A stretch of 64,000 nucleotides of DNA, taken from the NCBI RefSeq assembly GCF_037300705.1, contig NZ_CP147776.1:4092001-4156000 (forward strand). The letters run 5' to 3'. Position 1 is the stretch's first letter. Each line of letters starts with the position of its first letter. Source of the stretch: Massilia sp. W12. GTDB taxonomy: Bacteria > Pseudomonadota > Gammaproteobacteria > Burkholderiales > Burkholderiaceae_D. The translations under genes and the position numbers were made by a program. This document shows positions 48,526 through 57,485 of the stretch, in pieces. The notes beneath the pieces were generated by a model. It ran no database searches. It saw only the letters and a program-made list of their open reading frames with translations, and had not been told where the DNA came from.

Positions 48526-48749
48526 GAGTCAACTGGAGGACTGGCGTTTTTGTGCGCCAGATAAGCTTGTTCCTGACCGGCGGCTTGCACCGCCGTCAGG
48601 ACTGCGGCGCAGCCGTGGCAGCACAGCAGGCGGTTGGCGCCGGCGAAGTGCAATTGCACGGCTTGCCGCACCGGGTCGCCGCAGTGAAAACAGGGCGGCG
48701 GCGGGCGCAACAGGCCGCGCCACCATGCCTGCAGCCCGGCCAAGGCCAT
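48522..48749 (-). CDS. Split-off N-terminal metal-binding domain of CcoI
   Basis: 75 residues: PPPPCFHCGDPVRQAVQLHF and LLCCHGCAAVLTAVQAAGQEQAYL, the cap found at the N-terminus of CcoI-type ATPases. It ends in TGA that overlaps the ATG of the ATPase (ATGATG), so one lost base or a designed split separates the two. Coupled translation could still give both parts. It begins one base after the S49 gene. If the split is a sequencing error, the two genes would join into an 840-residue protein. Confidence 0.75.
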   Translation of the reverse strand: MALAGLQAWWRGLLRPPPPCFHCGDPVRQAVQLHFAGANRLLCCHGCAAVLTAVQAAGQEQAYLAHKNASPPVDS

Positions 48750-48750
48750 T

Positions 48751-49761
48751 TCAACGCCAAATTGTGTTGCGCTGCACGCCGATGGCCTTCACCGCGCCAT
48801 CGCCAAAGGCGGCGCCAAAGCGCTTCATCAAGCGATCCGACCATTCTTCGCGCATGGTGTAATCGAGCAATTCCTGTTCTTTGAGCACATCGCGCGCCAC
48901 GCTGTCCACCGTGCCCAGGGAGTCGGCCAGGCCGAGTTCAATCGCTTTCGCGCCGCTCCAGTATTGGCCGGAGAACATTTCCGGGGTTTCTTTCAGACGC
49001 TTGCCGCGCCCGGTGCGCACCACGGTAATGAATTGCTGATGAATTTCATCCAGCATGGCTTGCGCATGGGCGCGGTCTTTTGCATTCATCGGGCTGAAAG
49101 GATCGAGCGAGCCTTTGTTTTCGCCGGCGGTCATCAAGCGCCGCTCCACGCCCAGCTTTTCCATCAAGCCGGTGAAGCCGAAGCCGTCCATCAAAACGCC
49201 AATCGAGCCGACAATGCTGGCTTTATCGACAAAAATCTTGTCCGCGCCGGAAGCGATGTAATACGCCGCCGAAGCGCACATTTCATCCACCACCACATAC
49301 ACCGGCTTTTTCGGATGTTTCTTTTTCAGGCGGCGCAATTCATCATTGATCATGCCGGCCTGCACCGGGCTGCCGCCCGGGCTGTTGATGCGGATCAAAA
49401 TGCCGACCGCATTATCGTCCTCAAACGCGCGGCCCAAGGCCGGAATCACCGCCGCCGCCGAACCCGGCGCTTCCGGTTCGATCACCCCCTCAATATTGAT
49501 CAAGGCGGTATGGCTGGAGCTGCCATTGTCCACGCCGGCATTGGTATCGCGCGAGACATGCACAAAAAAGCTGATCAGCAAGGTGATAAACACCAGGCGG
49601 AAGAAAATATTCCAACGGCGCCGCGCGCGCTGTTCCTTCAAGGTCTCAAACAGCAGTTTTTCCATGGTTTCGCGTTCCCAGCCGGCTTTGCCGCCAGCCG
49701 GCGCTGGCGCTGGGGCCGCAGGAAACACCGAACTTGAATGTTGATTGATTTCGTCACTCAT
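48751..49761 (-). CDS. S49-family signal-peptide peptidase (SppA/SohB-like)
   Basis: 336 residues with one N-terminal membrane helix (IFFRLVFITLLISFFVHV) and a Clp-like catalytic domain. The likely serine nucleophile lies in DEMCASAAYYIASGA and the likely general-base lysine in LMTAGENKGSLDPFSP. It cuts leftover signal peptides and membrane proteins in the inner membrane or periplasm. It ends one base before the CcoI cap gene. Confidence 0.88.
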   Translation of the reverse strand: MSDEINQHSSSVFPAAPAPAPAGGKAGWERETMEKLLFETLKEQRARRRWNIFFRLVFITLLISFFVHVSRDTNAGVDNGSSSHTALINIEGVIEPEAPGSAAAVIPALGRAFEDDNAVGILIRINSPGGSPVQAGMINDELRRLKKKHPKKPVYVVVDEMCASAAYYIASGADKIFVDKASIVGSIGVLMDGFGFTGLMEKLGVERRLMTAGENKGSLDPFSPMNAKDRAHAQAMLDEIHQQFITVVRTGRGKRLKETPEMFSGQYWSGAKAIELGLADSLGTVDSVARDVLKEQELLDYTMREEWSDRLMKRFGAAFGDGAVKAIGVQRNTIWR

Positions 49762-49776
49762 ATTTCTTCCAAAACA

Positions 49777-50163
49777 TCAAACGCCGCCCGCTGCTGGCGC
49801 AGGGCGGCAATAATCATCAGGCAGCCAATAGACAGCGCCATCCTGTTCCTGTATTTGCAGCTGGCGCAAACGCCCGCCCCGGCATGGGCCGCCGGCGCAC
49901 TGCCCGCTTTCCGGCTGGTAAATCGCGCCATGCGTGGAGCACATGATAAAACGCTTGCCGGATTCAAAAAACTGCCCGGCTTCCCAGTCCAGCTCAATCG
50001 GCACATGCTGGCAGCGGTTTAAATAGGCATACAGCTTGCCATGATAGCGCACCACGAAGCCGCTTGCTTTATCGCCGCCGGCCATCAGATCAAAGCGCAG
50101 GCCGGGGCCGCATTCAGTAATGCTGTCAGCCTGGCCCAAATACACTGCTTGCGTCATATTCAC
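49777..50163 (-). CDS. Rieske 2Fe-2S ferredoxin-like protein
   Basis: 128 residues with the Rieske cluster sites CQH (NRCQHVPIEL) and CSTHGAIY, followed by GPCRGGRL. It is probably a small electron carrier or subunit of an oxygenase; the partner is unknown. It lies between the HAD and S49 genes with gaps of 12 and 15 bp, an arrangement often seen in Burkholderiales. Confidence 0.85.
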   Translation of the reverse strand: MNMTQAVYLGQADSITECGPGLRFDLMAGGDKASGFVVRYHGKLYAYLNRCQHVPIELDWEAGQFFESGKRFIMCSTHGAIYQPESGQCAGGPCRGGRLRQLQIQEQDGAVYWLPDDYCRPAPAAGGV

Positions 50164-50175
50164 CCCGGAATTTGT

Positions 50176-50838
50176 TTAATGGCCGTGTTGCTTGAGCCAA
50201 AGATGCAAATCGCCTGCGCTGGCGGCTTTATATAAATAGCGGCAAGTGTCGAGCAAATGATCCGGGTGCGCGCCATAGCTGACCGCGACGCCGTGCGCGC
50301 CGGCGTTTTGCGCCATCTGCAAGTCATGCGTGGTGTCGCCGATCATCACGCAACGCTCAGGCGCATGGCCTAATTGCTCACATAATTCGAGCAGCATGGC
50401 CGGGTGCGGCTTGGAAAACGTCTCATCCGCACAGCGCGTGGCGTCGAAACGGTGTTGCAAACCGCTATCGTGCATGGCGCGCTCCAGACCGGCGCGGCTT
50501 TTGCCGGTCGCCACCGCCAATTGATAGCCCATTTGCGCCAATTCATCCAACATATGCGGCACGCCGTCGAACAAAACCGTTTCATCTTTGCGCAAAACAT
50601 AGTGGTAATGGTAGCGCTCCATCATCTGCTGGTATTGCGATGGCGCCAGATCCGGCGCAATGCGCTGCATGGCCTCGGCCAAGCCCATGCCGATCACCCA
50701 CGAGGCATCAGCCTGCGAGGGCGTGGGCAATTGCAAATCGCGCGCCGCCGCCTGAATCGCCGCCACAATCGTGGCGGTGCTGTCCATCAGGGTGCCATCC
50801 CAATCAAAGACGATTAAATCAAATTGTCTGTTGTGCAT
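50176..50838 (-). CDS. HAD-family phosphatase (phosphoglycolate-phosphatase-like)
   Basis: 220 residues: nucleophile block FDWDGTLMDS, a cap domain, VATGKSR (motif II), and SKPHPAMLL/VMIGDTTHDLQMA (motifs III/IV). A soluble hydrolase that probably dephosphorylates small phosphorylated metabolites; substrate unassigned. ATG 50838 has GGAGTGAG upstream. rluC ends 5 bp before it. Confidence 0.87.
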   Translation of the reverse strand: MHNRQFDLIVFDWDGTLMDSTATIVAAIQAAARDLQLPTPSQADASWVIGMGLAEAMQRIAPDLAPSQYQQMMERYHYHYVLRKDETVLFDGVPHMLDELAQMGYQLAVATGKSRAGLERAMHDSGLQHRFDATRCADETFSKPHPAMLLELCEQLGHAPERCVMIGDTTHDLQMAQNAGAHGVAVSYGAHPDHLLDTCRYLYKAASAGDLHLWLKQHGH

Positions 50839-50843
50839 GATTC

Positions 50844-51878
50844 TCACTCCGCTGAGGCGCCCGCCGGCTTGGCCTCCAGGCTGCGCAAAAATTGTTCGCA
50901 CTCCGCCGCCAGCGGGGCTTGCAACTGCATGCGCTGGCCGCTCTCGGGGTGGGTGAATTGCAGGCGGAAAGCGTGCAGAAACATCCGCTTCAAGGCGCCG
51001 CGACCGGGCGCGGCTTTATGCAGATTTTTATTCAAGGCGAAATCGCCGTATTTTTCATCGCCGGCAATCGGGAAACCGCTGGCGGCCAGATGCACCCGGA
51101 TTTGATGGGTGCGCCCGGTTTTCAATTCCGCTTCCAGCAAGGCAAAGCCGGCGAATTTGCGCAGCAGATGAAACACCGTGTGCGACGGCATGCCATCGTT
51201 TTGCACGCGCACGCGGCGCTCGCCTTCCGGGGTGGTGTATTTGTGCAGCGCCAGGCGCACATGCTGATGCGCATTTTTCCAATCGCCCACCGCCAGCGCC
51301 AGATAGCGCTTGTCAAAACCGCCATCCCGCATCTGCGCATGCAAATTGGTCAGGGCTGAGCGCTTTTTGGCCAACAGCAGCAAGCCCGAGGTTTCACGAT
51401 CCAGGCGGTGCACCAATTCCAGAAAATGGGCTTCCGGGCGCGCCGCGCGCAACTGCTCAATCACGCCAAAAGAGACGCCCGAACCGCCATGCACCGCCAC
51501 GCCAGCCGGCTTATTGATCACCAGAATGTGTTTATCTTCAAAAATAACGTCGAATTCCGCCGCCGGAACCACGCTTTCATCCGCCGCCGCCACGCGCAAG
51601 GGCGGCACGCGCACCACATCGCCGATTTGCAGACGGTAGGTTTGGTCGATGCGGCCTTTGTTGACGCGCACTTCGCCGGAGCGCAGAACGCGGTAAATGT
51701 GACTTTTGGGAACTCCCTTGCAGATACGCAATAAGAAGTTATCGATGCGTTGACCAGCGTCATCCTCACCAATTGTTAGCAGCCTGACTTGCACTGTCTG
51801 GCTGTCTGGCGCGTCATTTACAGACTGTTGCCGTAAATTTTGCTGCCGTTTCTTGAGATTACGCTCTAAGTCCTTCAT
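50844..51878 (-). CDS. rluC: Pseudouridine synthase RluC (23S rRNA)
   Basis: 344 residues. N-terminal S4 domain (QRIDNFLLRICKGVPKSHIY), and the RluA-type catalytic domain with the aspartate in LVHRLDRETSGLLLLAKK. It makes pseudouridines in 23S rRNA. ATG 51878 is used. An ATTATA sequence (51882-51887), a -10-like box on the minus strand, sits right beside it, so a start further inside is possible. It heads a long leftward run reaching phnD and is divergent from rne. Confidence 0.9.
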   Translation of the reverse strand: MKDLERNLKKRQQNLRQQSVNDAPDSQTVQVRLLTIGEDDAGQRIDNFLLRICKGVPKSHIYRVLRSGEVRVNKGRIDQTYRLQIGDVVRVPPLRVAAADESVVPAAEFDVIFEDKHILVINKPAGVAVHGGSGVSFGVIEQLRAARPEAHFLELVHRLDRETSGLLLLAKKRSALTNLHAQMRDGGFDKRYLALAVGDWKNAHQHVRLALHKYTTPEGERRVRVQNDGMPSHTVFHLLRKFAGFALLEAELKTGRTHQIRVHLAASGFPIAGDEKYGDFALNKNLHKAAPGRGALKRMFLHAFRLQFTHPESGQRMQLQAPLAAECEQFLRSLEAKPAGASAE

Positions 51879-52916
51879 TTGATTATATAATTGTTTCGCG
51901 CAGGTTACATTTGTCGCCTTGCGCTGTGTGGAAATGCCGGGCCGATCGCACCGCCGGAAGCTGTTGCGCCAGAGTTTGGCGCCGCCCCGGGTTATGCAGG
52001 CCAAACCGGCATTCTACACAGCGGCGCTGCTGCTGGACGCCGAATTTGTAAAAATCCAGTGGAAAAATGTGTATGCCCCTGCCTGCGGCGAAGCGCTGCG
52101 CGCAGGGCAAGAGTGAGGACTTCGCCGCGCCCTGCCGGTTTTATTGCCGGATGCGCTGGCCGCCCTTAGAGCAAGAAACAATAACCAGATTGATACGGTC
52201 AGCCTGAAGGAAAACGCCGGAACGCTTGTTGTACGAGCAGATCCGCCACCCGCCCCCTCATGGCCACCGCTGGATCAGGCCAACCGACAGCACGGTTGCC
52301 GCCCGGCCCAGGCTTCACCCGCCCGCGACTTGCGCGGCAGGCATGCAGATGTTTTCTGCCGCCGCCAGCAGCAAGGCACGCCGCCCGTGACGCCGCGCCC
52401 GGCCCCTAGCCTGATCCGAGGCAAATCTGCGCCCTGCGGCGAATTGGCGCGGGAGACGCAGCCCAAGGGCTGCGCCCCGCTCCGGCTGCAAAGCGCGACG
52501 GTTTGCCGGCGGTGTGCTGCGGCCCGTGGCCCTGCATCGCTGTTTTGCATCTGCGAGCGCTGCGCGCCGGATGCAGTGCGGCAAGCTTTTTTTGACGTTG
52601 CCCGGGTGCGCCGGCATCAGCAACTTTGCGCCGCCAGTGTTTGGCGGCCGACGCCGCATTTGCGCCACGGCCAGTCTGCCGTTGCGCCGCAGCGTGCGCA
52701 GCCACAGGCTGCTGCGCTGCATTGCGCTTTTTGCGTCTGTTGCCTGCCGTCCGCCTGCCGGTTGCGCCGCCGCCAGTACAAGCTTGGCGGATTGACATGC
52801 GCGCAAGTCAGCGCATGCCGGTTGATTGTTTCCCGCCCCGGGCCCGCCCCCACTCTTTCGCATGCATCCAGGCAATCTTGCCAAACAGGCACATGGCCAC
52901 AAGCCAAGGAGAGCAT
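51879..52916. other. Long divergent region upstream of rne
   Basis: About 1.04 kb between rluC and rne. It holds only shadow ORFs. A long leader is typical for rne, where RNase E regulates its own transcript in other bacteria, so a 5' UTR element is likely, but no specific structure was proved. Confidence 0.5.
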
Positions 52917-55900
52917 ATGAAAAGAATGTTGTTTAACGCGACGCAGCAAGAAGAATTGCGCGTCGCCATCGTCGATGGTCAACGCTTGATCGACATCGAC
53001 ATCGAAAGCGCCGGGCGCGAACAGCGCAAGTCGAATATCTACAAAGGCGTCATCACCCGCATTGAACCCTCCCTCGAAGCCTGCTTCGTCGCTTATGGCG
53101 AAGAACGGCACGGCTTCCTCCCCTTCAAAGAAGTCGCCCGCTCTTATTTCCGTGAAGGCGTTGACGTGCGCAACGCCAACATCAAAGACGCCCTGCGCGA
53201 AGGCCAGGAAATCATGGTGCAGGTGGAAAAAGAGGAGCGCGGCAACAAGGGCGCGGCGCTGACTTCCTTTATTTCGCTGGCAGGCCGCTATCTGGTCTTG
53301 ATGCCGAACAACCCGCGCGGCGGCGGCGTATCGCGCCGGGTCGAAGGCGAAGAACGCCAGGAACTGCGCGAAACCATGGACAAACTCGACCTGCCTTCCG
53401 GCATGTCGGTGATTGCACGCACTGCCGGCATTGGCCGCAGCGTGGAAGAATTGCAATGGGACTTAAACTATCTGATGCAGCTGTGGCGCGCGATTGAAAG
53501 CGCCGGCAAATCAGAAGCCGGCCCCTTCCTGATTTACCAGGAAAGCTCGCTGGTGATCCGCGCCATCCGCGATTACTACCAGCCGGATATCGGTGAAATC
53601 CTGATCGACACCGATGAAATCTACGAACAGGCGCGCCAGTTCATGTCGCATGTGATGCCGGACATGTTGCACCGGGTCAAGCGCTACAGCGACGATGTGC
53701 CGCTGTTCTCCCGTTTCCAGATCGAACACCAGATTGAAACCGCCTATGCGCGCACCGTGCCGCTGCCCTCCGGCGGCGCGATTGTGATCGACCACACCGA
53801 AGCGCTGGTCTCGGTGGACGTCAACTCGGCGCGCGCGACACGCGGCAGCGATATCGAAACCACCGCCTTGAACACCAATCTGGAAGCGGCCGATGAAGTG
53901 GCGCGCCAATTGCGCCTGCGCGACTTGGGCGGCCTGATCGTGATCGACTTCATTGATATGGAAGTGGCGAAAAACCAGCGTGAAGTCGAAGCGCGCTTGA
54001 AAGACGCCCTGCATTACGACCGCGCGCGGGTGCAGATGGGCAAGATTTCACGCTTTGGCCTGATGGAATTATCGCGCCAGCGCCTGCGCCCCTCGCTGTC
54101 TGAAGGCAGCCATGTGACCTGCCCGCGCTGCAGCGGCACCGGACATATCCGCGACACCGAATCCTCGGCCCTGCAAGTGCTGCGCATTATCCAGGAAGAG
54201 GCGATGAAGGAAAACTCCGCCGCCATCCACGTCCAGGCCCCGGTCGATGTGGCCGCCTTCCTGCTGAATGAAAAACGCGGCGAAGTCTTGAAGATCGAAT
54301 CGCGCCACCGCATCACCGTGGTGCTGATCCCGAACAAACATCTGGAAACCCCGCACTACCGCTTAGAGCGCATCAAGCATGACGATCCGCGCCTGGAAGA
54401 CGGCCAGGCCAGCTATGCGATGGCGGAAGAAGCCGAGACCGACATCAGCTACAGCAAGCGCAAGAAAGAAGACAGCAAACCGCGCCAGGAAGCGGTGGTG
54501 AAAACCATCACGCCGGAACAACCGGCCCCGGTGGTGGAACGCAAAGTGGTGGAAATCGCCGCGCCGGCGCCGACCGTGCCGCCGCCGGTGCTGACCACCG
54601 CCCGCCCCAGCTTCTTCGCCCGCATCGCCGGCTGGTTCCAGCGCAAAGACAATCCGCTGCCGACCCCGGCCCCCAGCCCGACGCCGGCCTTGGAGAGCGC
54701 CGCCACAGCAGGCGCTGCGCCCTCGCTTGAAAAAGGCGAACGCGGCGAGCGTGGCGAACGCGGCGGCCGCAACCGCAACCGCAGCCGCAACCGGCGTGAG
54801 CGCGAAGAAGGCGAAGTGCGCGCAGAAAACCGCAGCGACAAGGGCGAGAAAAACGAAGCGCGTCAGGCCGTGCGTGAAAATGGCCAGGTGGCGCGCATCG
54901 TCGCCGCCGACGAGAAGCCGGAAGAAGTGCGCAAAGAAGGCCGCGAAGAGCGCCGCAACCGCAATGAACGTCAGCGCGAAGCACGCGAACCGCGCGAACC
55001 GCGTGAAGCACGCGAAGCCCGCAGCGAAGAGCGCAACCGTGAAGAAGTCAAGGCCGAAGGCCAGCCGGCGCGCGCCGAACGTCCGGAACGCCAGCGCAAG
55101 CCGCGTGAAGAGCAGGTCGAAGAAGGCCGGGTTGAAGAAGCCGCGCTGCAGGAAGGCGCCGACAACGGGGCCGATGGCGTGGCTATCGATAACGAGGGCG
55201 ATGAACCGCGCCGCCGCCGCCGCCGTGGCGGACGCAACCGCAACCGCCGTGAGCGCGAGCATGGCGAGCAGGATGAGGCGCAACAAAATCTGCCGATCGA
55301 AGGCGAAGCCGGGCAGATGAGCGCGCCGGCGGATACGCCGGCCCCGCACGCCGCACCGGTGCAGGAAAGCGCCGCCGCCGAAGCGGCCCCGGCAGCCGTC
55401 AGCGAAGCGGCCCCGGCCAGCGTCAGCGCGCCGCACAGCGCCCCGGCGGAAGCCGCCGCGCCGGAACAGGTGGCGCAAGCCAGCCCGACCCCGGCCCCGG
55501 AAACCGTGAGCGCACCGCAAACCCTGAGCGCGCCGCAAGAGGATGCCGCCGCCGCGCCGGCAGAAGCCGCACCGGCGCCCGAGCAAGCCATCAGCGCCGC
55601 CGCCGCCAGCATCGTAGCCGAAGCGCCCTCAGCCGCCAGTGCGCCGGAGCACAGCGCCGCGCCGCAACAGCCGGTGCAACAGCAGCTGGCCTTGCATGAC
55701 ATCCCGGACGCGCCCGGCCCGATCGCCGCCAGCGCAGCCGAGATCGATGCAGCAGTCGAAGCGCAAGCCGCGCCGGCCCAAACGCCGGCAAGTCCGGCGC
55801 TCAGCACTGCGCCGGACAGCGCGCCGGACGCCCAGGACAGCGCGCCGGCCAACGCCGCCGCGCCAGCCGCAGAAGCGCAGGAAGCACCTGCGCCGGCTCC

Positions 55901-56192
55901 TGCCCCTGCGCCTGCGCCCGTCCCGGTGGCAACGCCGGCGCCGGCAGCCACTCCGTCCCCGGCGCCCACGCCTGCCCCGACCCCGGCGCCGGCGCCGGCG
56001 GTCGATCTGCAGCAAGTGCTAAGCCAGGCCGGTCTGGTGATGGCCAGCACTGATCCGCAAAAACTGGCGCAAGCACGCGAGGAAGCGGCGAAATTCACGC
56101 CGCCGCCGCGCCCCCCGCGCCAACGCAAGCCTGCCCCTGTCATCAGCGATGAACCGCTGGTTCAGGTCAGCACCAAGCGTAACGCGGAATAA
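52917..56192 (+). CDS. rne: Ribonuclease E
   Basis: 1091 residues. ATG 52917 with AAGGAGAG upstream, selected over the long N-terminal extension of the open frame because [21 protein letters not shown] is the usual start. Catalytic half: S1 domain, 5'-sensor ([13 protein letters not shown]), the magnesium ligands in [21 protein letters not shown] and [11 protein letters not shown], and the Zn-link CPRCSGTG. The C-terminal half (from about 560) is a long disordered Arg/Glu-rich then Ala/Pro-rich scaffold, the platform for a degradosome. Confidence 0.94.
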   Translation: MKRMLFNATQQEELRVAIVDGQRLIDIDIESAGREQRKSNIYKGVITRIEPSLEACFVAYGEERHGFLPFKEVARSYFREGVDVRNANIKDALREGQEIMVQVEKEERGNKGAALTSFISLAGRYLVLMPNNPRGGGVSRRVEGEERQELRETMDKLDLPSGMSVIARTAGIGRSVEELQWDLNYLMQLWRAIESAGKSEAGPFLIYQESSLVIRAIRDYYQPDIGEILIDTDEIYEQARQFMSHVMPDMLHRVKRYSDDVPLFSRFQIEHQIETAYARTVPLPSGGAIVIDHTEALVSVDVNSARATRGSDIETTALNTNLEAADEVARQLRLRDLGGLIVIDFIDMEVAKNQREVEARLKDALHYDRARVQMGKISRFGLMELSRQRLRPSLSEGSHVTCPRCSGTGHIRDTESSALQVLRIIQEEAMKENSAAIHVQAPVDVAAFLLNEKRGEVLKIESRHRITVVLIPNKHLETPHYRLERIKHDDPRLEDGQASYAMAEEAETDISYSKRKKEDSKPRQEAVVKTITPEQPAPVVERKVVEIAAPAPTVPPPVLTTARPSFFARIAGWFQRKDNPLPTPAPSPTPALESAATAGAAPSLEKGERGERGERGGRNRNRSRNRREREEGEVRAENRSDKGEKNEARQAVRENGQVARIVAADEKPEEVRKEGREERRNRNERQREAREPREPREAREARSEERNREEVKAEGQPARAERPERQRKPREEQVEEGRVEEAALQEGADNGADGVAIDNEGDEPRRRRRRGGRNRNRREREHGEQDEAQQNLPIEGEAGQMSAPADTPAPHAAPVQESAAAEAAPAAVSEAAPASVSAPHSAPAEAAAPEQVAQASPTPAPETVSAPQTLSAPQEDAAAAPAEAAPAPEQAISAAAASIVAEAPSAASAPEHSAAPQQPVQQQLALHDIPDAPGPIAASAAEIDAAVEAQAAPAQTPASPALSTAPDSAPDAQDSAPANAAAPAAEAQEAPAPAPAPAPAPVPVATPAPAATPSPAPTPAPTPAPAPAVDLQQVLSQAGLVMASTDPQKLAQAREEAAKFTPPPRPPRQRKPAPVISDEPLVQVSTKRNAE

Positions 56193-56200
56193 GCCCGCAA

Positions 56201-56222
56201 GCCCGGCGCGTCAGCGCCGGGC
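56201..56222 (+). terminator. Hairpin after rne
   Basis: GCCCGGCG (56201-56208) pairs with CGCCGGGC (56215-56222), a GC-rich stem close to the rne stop. There is no T-run, so it may act as a Rho-type terminator or a stabiliser of the 3' end. Confidence 0.45.
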
Positions 56223-56305
56223 CTCTCCTCCTTGTGGCGGATAGTCAGAACATATTGCTTCCTGTATTGTCGTCTCATTCATGACACCGCTGAAAATCTG
56301 TATCC

Positions 56306-57412
56306 ATGACTGAAACCATCATCCGCTTGCACGAGCAGCGCCCCGACCTGCAAGCCATGCCTGCAGCGCTTGACGCTTTGCCGCCGCAATTGCAAGACGC
56401 GCGCGGACGCCCTTTGCGCGATTTGCGCATCTCAGTCACCGACCGCTGCAACTTCCGCTGCGTGTATTGCATGCCGCGCACGGTATTCGACAAAGACTAC
56501 CCCTTCCTGCCGCATGACCAGGTATTGCGCTTTGAAGAAGTGGCGCGCATCGCCGCCATTTTTGTGCGCCTGGGGGTGCGCAAAATCCGCCTGACCGGCG
56601 GCGAACCGCTGCTGCGTAAAAACCTGCCGCATTTAATCGAACTGCTGGCGCAGCTGCGCTGCCCTGGCGGCAGCGCGCCGGATCTGACCCTCACCACCAA
56701 CGCCAGCCTGCTGGCCAAAAAAGCGCCGGAATTAAAAGCCGCCGGCCTGCAACGCATCACCGTTTCGCTCGATGCGCTGTCTGACCAGACCTTCCGCCAG
56801 ATGGCCGACGCCGATTTTTCAGTGTCCGATGTGCTGCGCGGACTGGATGCGGCGCACGCCGCCGGCTTAGGCCCGATCAAAGTGAATATGGTGGTCAAAC
56901 GCGGCATGAATGAGCATGAAATCCTGCCCATGGCGCGCTATTTCAAAGGCAGCCCCTTCACCCTGCGCTTTATCGAATATATGGACGTCGGCGCCAGCAA
57001 TGGCTGGCGCATGGAACATGTGGTCAGCCTGGAAGACATCCTGGCCATTCTGGCGCAAGACGAAACGCTGGCGCTGCACGCCCTGCCAGCGCAATACCAG
57101 GGCGAAACCGCGCAACGCTTCGCGTATCGCGACGGCGGCGGCGAAGTGGGCGTGATCGCCAGCGTCACACGCGCCTTTTGCGCCGATTGCAACCGCATCC
57201 GTCTGTCCACCGAAGGCATGCTGTACACCTGCCTGTTCGCCAGCGGCGGGCATGATTTGCGCCGCTTATTGCGCAGCAGCACTGACGATGATCTGTGCGC
57301 GCGCAGCATTGCCGCCTTGTGGCGCACGCGCGCCGACCGGTATTCTGACATCCGCAGCGCCGACACCGCCGGTTTGCGCCGCAAAATAGAAATGAGTTAT
57401 ATCGGCGGCTGA
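56306..57412 (+). CDS. moaA: GTP 3',8-cyclase MoaA
   Basis: 368 residues. Radical-SAM cluster CNFRCVYC (C48/C52/C55 in TDRCNFRCVYCMPR), SAM-binding TGGEPLLRKNL, and the C-terminal second cluster in CADCNRIRLSTEGML. The Gly-Gly end is present. It starts molybdenum-cofactor synthesis from GTP. It is followed by the mobA-moeA fusion in the same direction. Confidence 0.94.
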   Translation: MTETIIRLHEQRPDLQAMPAALDALPPQLQDARGRPLRDLRISVTDRCNFRCVYCMPRTVFDKDYPFLPHDQVLRFEEVARIAAIFVRLGVRKIRLTGGEPLLRKNLPHLIELLAQLRCPGGSAPDLTLTTNASLLAKKAPELKAAGLQRITVSLDALSDQTFRQMADADFSVSDVLRGLDAAHAAGLGPIKVNMVVKRGMNEHEILPMARYFKGSPFTLRFIEYMDVGASNGWRMEHVVSLEDILAILAQDETLALHALPAQYQGETAQRFAYRDGGGEVGVIASVTRAFCADCNRIRLSTEGMLYTCLFASGGHDLRRLLRSSTDDDLCARSIAALWRTRADRYSDIRSADTAGLRRKIEMSYIGG

Positions 57413-57485
57413 GCCTTGCGGCGCACGCCGTTTTCAATAAAATTCATGCACATGCAGCCAGGCATGTAGTGAAGTGGAAAAACAA

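Noticed and set aside
52315-52902. 195-codon reverse frame upstream of rne
   Set aside because: Gln/Arg/Ala-rich, not conserved in appearance, and in a region expected to be a leader.
54363-55586. 407-codon reverse frame and other long frames over the rne C-terminal half
   Set aside because: They arise from GC-rich repetitive codons on the other strand. The rne frame gives the conserved protein.
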